A DNA stretch of 21,682 nt from an uncultured Clostridia bacterium (GTDB lineage: Bacteria; Bacillota; Clostridia; TANB77; CAG-508), in contig CAKPKG010000024.1 in the NCBI GenBank assembly GCA_934167165.1, forward strand, positions 1 through 21,682, given 5' to 3'. The translations under genes and the position numbers were made by a program. Under the pieces are notes generated by a model. That model did no database searches and was not told where the DNA came from. It was given only the letters and a program-made list of their open reading frames with translations. Numbering within the stretch: the first letter of the stretch is position 1; every line of letters begins with the position of its first letter. Positions 20,118-21,682 of the stretch are shown piece after piece.

Positions 20118-21682
20118 ATGCTAAAATTTGGAGAGTTTATATGTAAGCATAAAAAAATAATTTTAGTAATTTCAATACTTTTACTAATTCCTTCAATATT
20201 AGGAATAAAAGCAACAAAAATAAACTATGATATTTTGGTATATTTACCAAGTGATATTGAAACTGTTCAAGGAGAAAATATTCTTTCAGAAGATTTTGAT
20301 ATGGGAGCATTTTCAATAGTAGTTTTGGAAAATATGAAATCAAAAGAGATAGCAAAACTAGAAACAGAAGTTAAAAAAATACAAGGAGTAGAAAATGTAG
20401 TAAGTATTGTAGATGCTACAGGAACAAGTATTCCAGTAGAAAGTTTACCACAAGAGGTAAAAGACAAAATATATAAGGATAATACAACATTAATGCTTGT
20501 AACATTTAAAGATGCAATTTCATCAGATGAAACAACAAATGCAGTAGAACAATTAAGAAACATGACAGATGAAAGATGCAAAGTAAGTGGAATGACATCA
20601 GCATTAATAGACACAAGAGACTTATCAGATAAAGAAGTTGCAATATATGTATTAATTGCAGTAGCTCTATGTATTATAATCCTAGAATTAGCATTGGATT
20701 CATATTCGGTTCCAATATTTTTATTGTTAAATATAGGAATAGCAATACTTTATAATATGGGTTCAAATATAATGCTTGGAGAAATATCATATATAACAAA
20801 AGCAATAAGTGCAGTATTACAATTAGGTGTAACAACAGACTTTTCTATATTCCTTTACCACAGTTATAAAGCAGAAAAAGAAAAATATTCAAACAATGAC
20901 GAAGCAATGGCAAATGCAATTGCAAAAACATTAGTATCAGTTCTAGGAAGTTCATTAACAACAATAGCAGGATTTTTAGCACTATGCAGTATGAACTTAA
21001 CGCTTGGAAAAGATATTGGTATAGTAATGGCAAAAGGTGTTCTATTTGGAGTAATAACAGTAGTAACAGTTTTACCAGCAATGATATTACAATTTAACAA
21101 AGCAATAGAAAAAACATCACATAAAGAAATTTTACCTAAATTTACAGCGCTAAAGAACTTTAATATAAAGCATTACAAATTAATATTAATAACATTTTTA
21201 GTTATATTACCATTTGCAGTATATGGATATACACATACGCAAGTTTATTATAACCTAGATAGCTCACTTCCAGAAGAGCTAGAAAGTATAAGCGGAAATA
21301 ACGAATTAAAAGATAAATTTGGAATAGTTGCAACTGAAATGATATTGGTAAACAACGATGTTCCAGATTATAAAGTAAATCAAATGCTAGATGAAATAGA
21401 AAAAATAGATGGTATTGATTGGACATTGAGTTATTCAAAAATATCTAAAAAGTTACCAAAACAAGTACTTTCAGAAGATTTAACAAAAATATTCCAAAGT
21501 GATAAATATAAAATGGTAATAATTAATTCTAAATATGAAGTAGCAACAAATGAGTTAAATTCACAAATGGAAGAAATACAAAAAGTAATAGATAAATATG
21601 ATCCTAATGCAATACTTGCAGGAGAAGGACCTCTTATGAAAGACCTAATTCAAGTAAGTGATCATGATTTTAATAGTGTAAA
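20118..21682 (+). CDS. MMPL/RND-family transporter, 3' end outside window
   Basis: At least 521 codons, open to the window edge. The ATG at 20118 follows aaaggag by 7 nt. An N-terminal membrane helix (about 13-30) precedes an extracytoplasmic loop (about 35-170) and a bundle of membrane helices (about 175-325) containing TTDFSIFLYHSYK, the MMPL counterpart of the RND helix-4 motif. A basic cytoplasmic linker, a new membrane helix (about 352-370) and a second extracytoplasmic loop follow: the usual two-fold RND repeat. It is a proton-driven exporter of lipids or drugs by family. TetR control suggests induction by a toxic or membrane-active compound; the substrate is unknown. Confidence 0.9.
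   Translation, partial: MLKFGEFICKHKKIILVISILLLIPSILGIKATKINYDILVYLPSDIETVQGENILSEDFDMGAFSIVVLENMKSKEIAKLETEVKKIQGVENVVSIVDATGTSIPVESLPQEVKDKIYKDNTTLMLVTFKDAISSDETTNAVEQLRNMTDERCKVSGMTSALIDTRDLSDKEVAIYVLIAVALCIIILELALDSYSVPIFLLLNIGIAILYNMGSNIMLGEISYITKAISAVLQLGVTTDFSIFLYHSYKAEKEKYSNNDEAMANAIAKTLVSVLGSSLTTIAGFLALCSMNLTLGKDIGIVMAKGVLFGVITVVTVLPAMILQFNKAIEKTSHKEILPKFTALKNFNIKHYKLILITFLVILPFAVYGYTHTQVYYNLDSSLPEELESISGNNELKDKFGIVATEMILVNNDVPDYKVNQMLDEIEKIDGIDWTLSYSKISKKLPKQVLSEDLTKIFQSDKYKMVIINSKYEVATNELNSQMEEIQKVIDKYDPNAILAGEGPLMKDLIQVSDHDFNSV

Noticed and set aside
20137..21438. Several minus-strand ORFs opposite the exporter
   Set aside because: They are antisense shadows of a clear MMPL gene; Leu/Ile/Phe-rich translations without ribosome binding sites.

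Overview
The window comes from a low-GC Gram-positive bacterium of the Clostridia/Bacillota type. AGA is the dominant Arg codon, Shine-Dalgarno sites are strong (aaggaggtg), many promoters are near-consensus TTGACA-17-TATAAT, and the ribosomal-protein leaders and lysine riboswitch are of Firmicutes form. TGA, TAA and TAG all act as stops, so this is not genetic code 4. I saw no tRNA gene and no CRISPR array.

Layout. Positions 1-206 hold what looks like the last bases of a 23S rRNA, a short spacer and a 5S rRNA. Positions 315-3017 (minus strand) are a three-gene polar amino-acid ABC importer behind a lysine riboswitch with an attenuator, so lysine is the likely substrate. xpt follows on the same strand. 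Positions 3806-6402 hold a flavin-reductase-family gene and a DUF2207-type membrane protein. Positions 6515-10084 hold an XRE regulator divergent from two surface proteins: a Big2/SH3/C39-like peptidase protein and a protein with a recent internal tandem duplication. Positions 10210-13756 are the conserved rpmG-secE-nusG-rplK-rplA-rplJ-rplL block, with an L1-operator-like hairpin and an L10 leader; rpoB does not follow. Positions 13763-14121 are a palindromic MITE-like repeat with three GC-rich hairpins. After it come an MTA/SAH-deaminase-type amidohydrolase, recN, a hypothetical gene (minus), an HD-domain hydrolase, a YcxB-like membrane protein and a 43-residue small protein. The window ends with a TetR regulator divergent from an MMPL/RND exporter that runs off the edge; both promoters carry TGAC-N5/6-GTCA operators.

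Most interesting observation. Three unrelated genes (flavin reductase, DUF2207 protein, HD hydrolase) contain in-frame CGG codons at which the conserved reading continues only if the ribosome skips the C and reads GGN (Gly). There are six such sites: one, four and one. Reading both strands by eye across roughly 6,000 codons, I found no other in-frame CGG, while CGT, CGC and CGA are each used at least once as ordinary Arg codons. This suggests that CGG is unassigned or starved in this organism and causes +1 frameshifting, or is read as a CGGN quadruplet for Gly. The alternatives are assembly artefact or pseudogenes, but both fit the phase and the exclusivity poorly.
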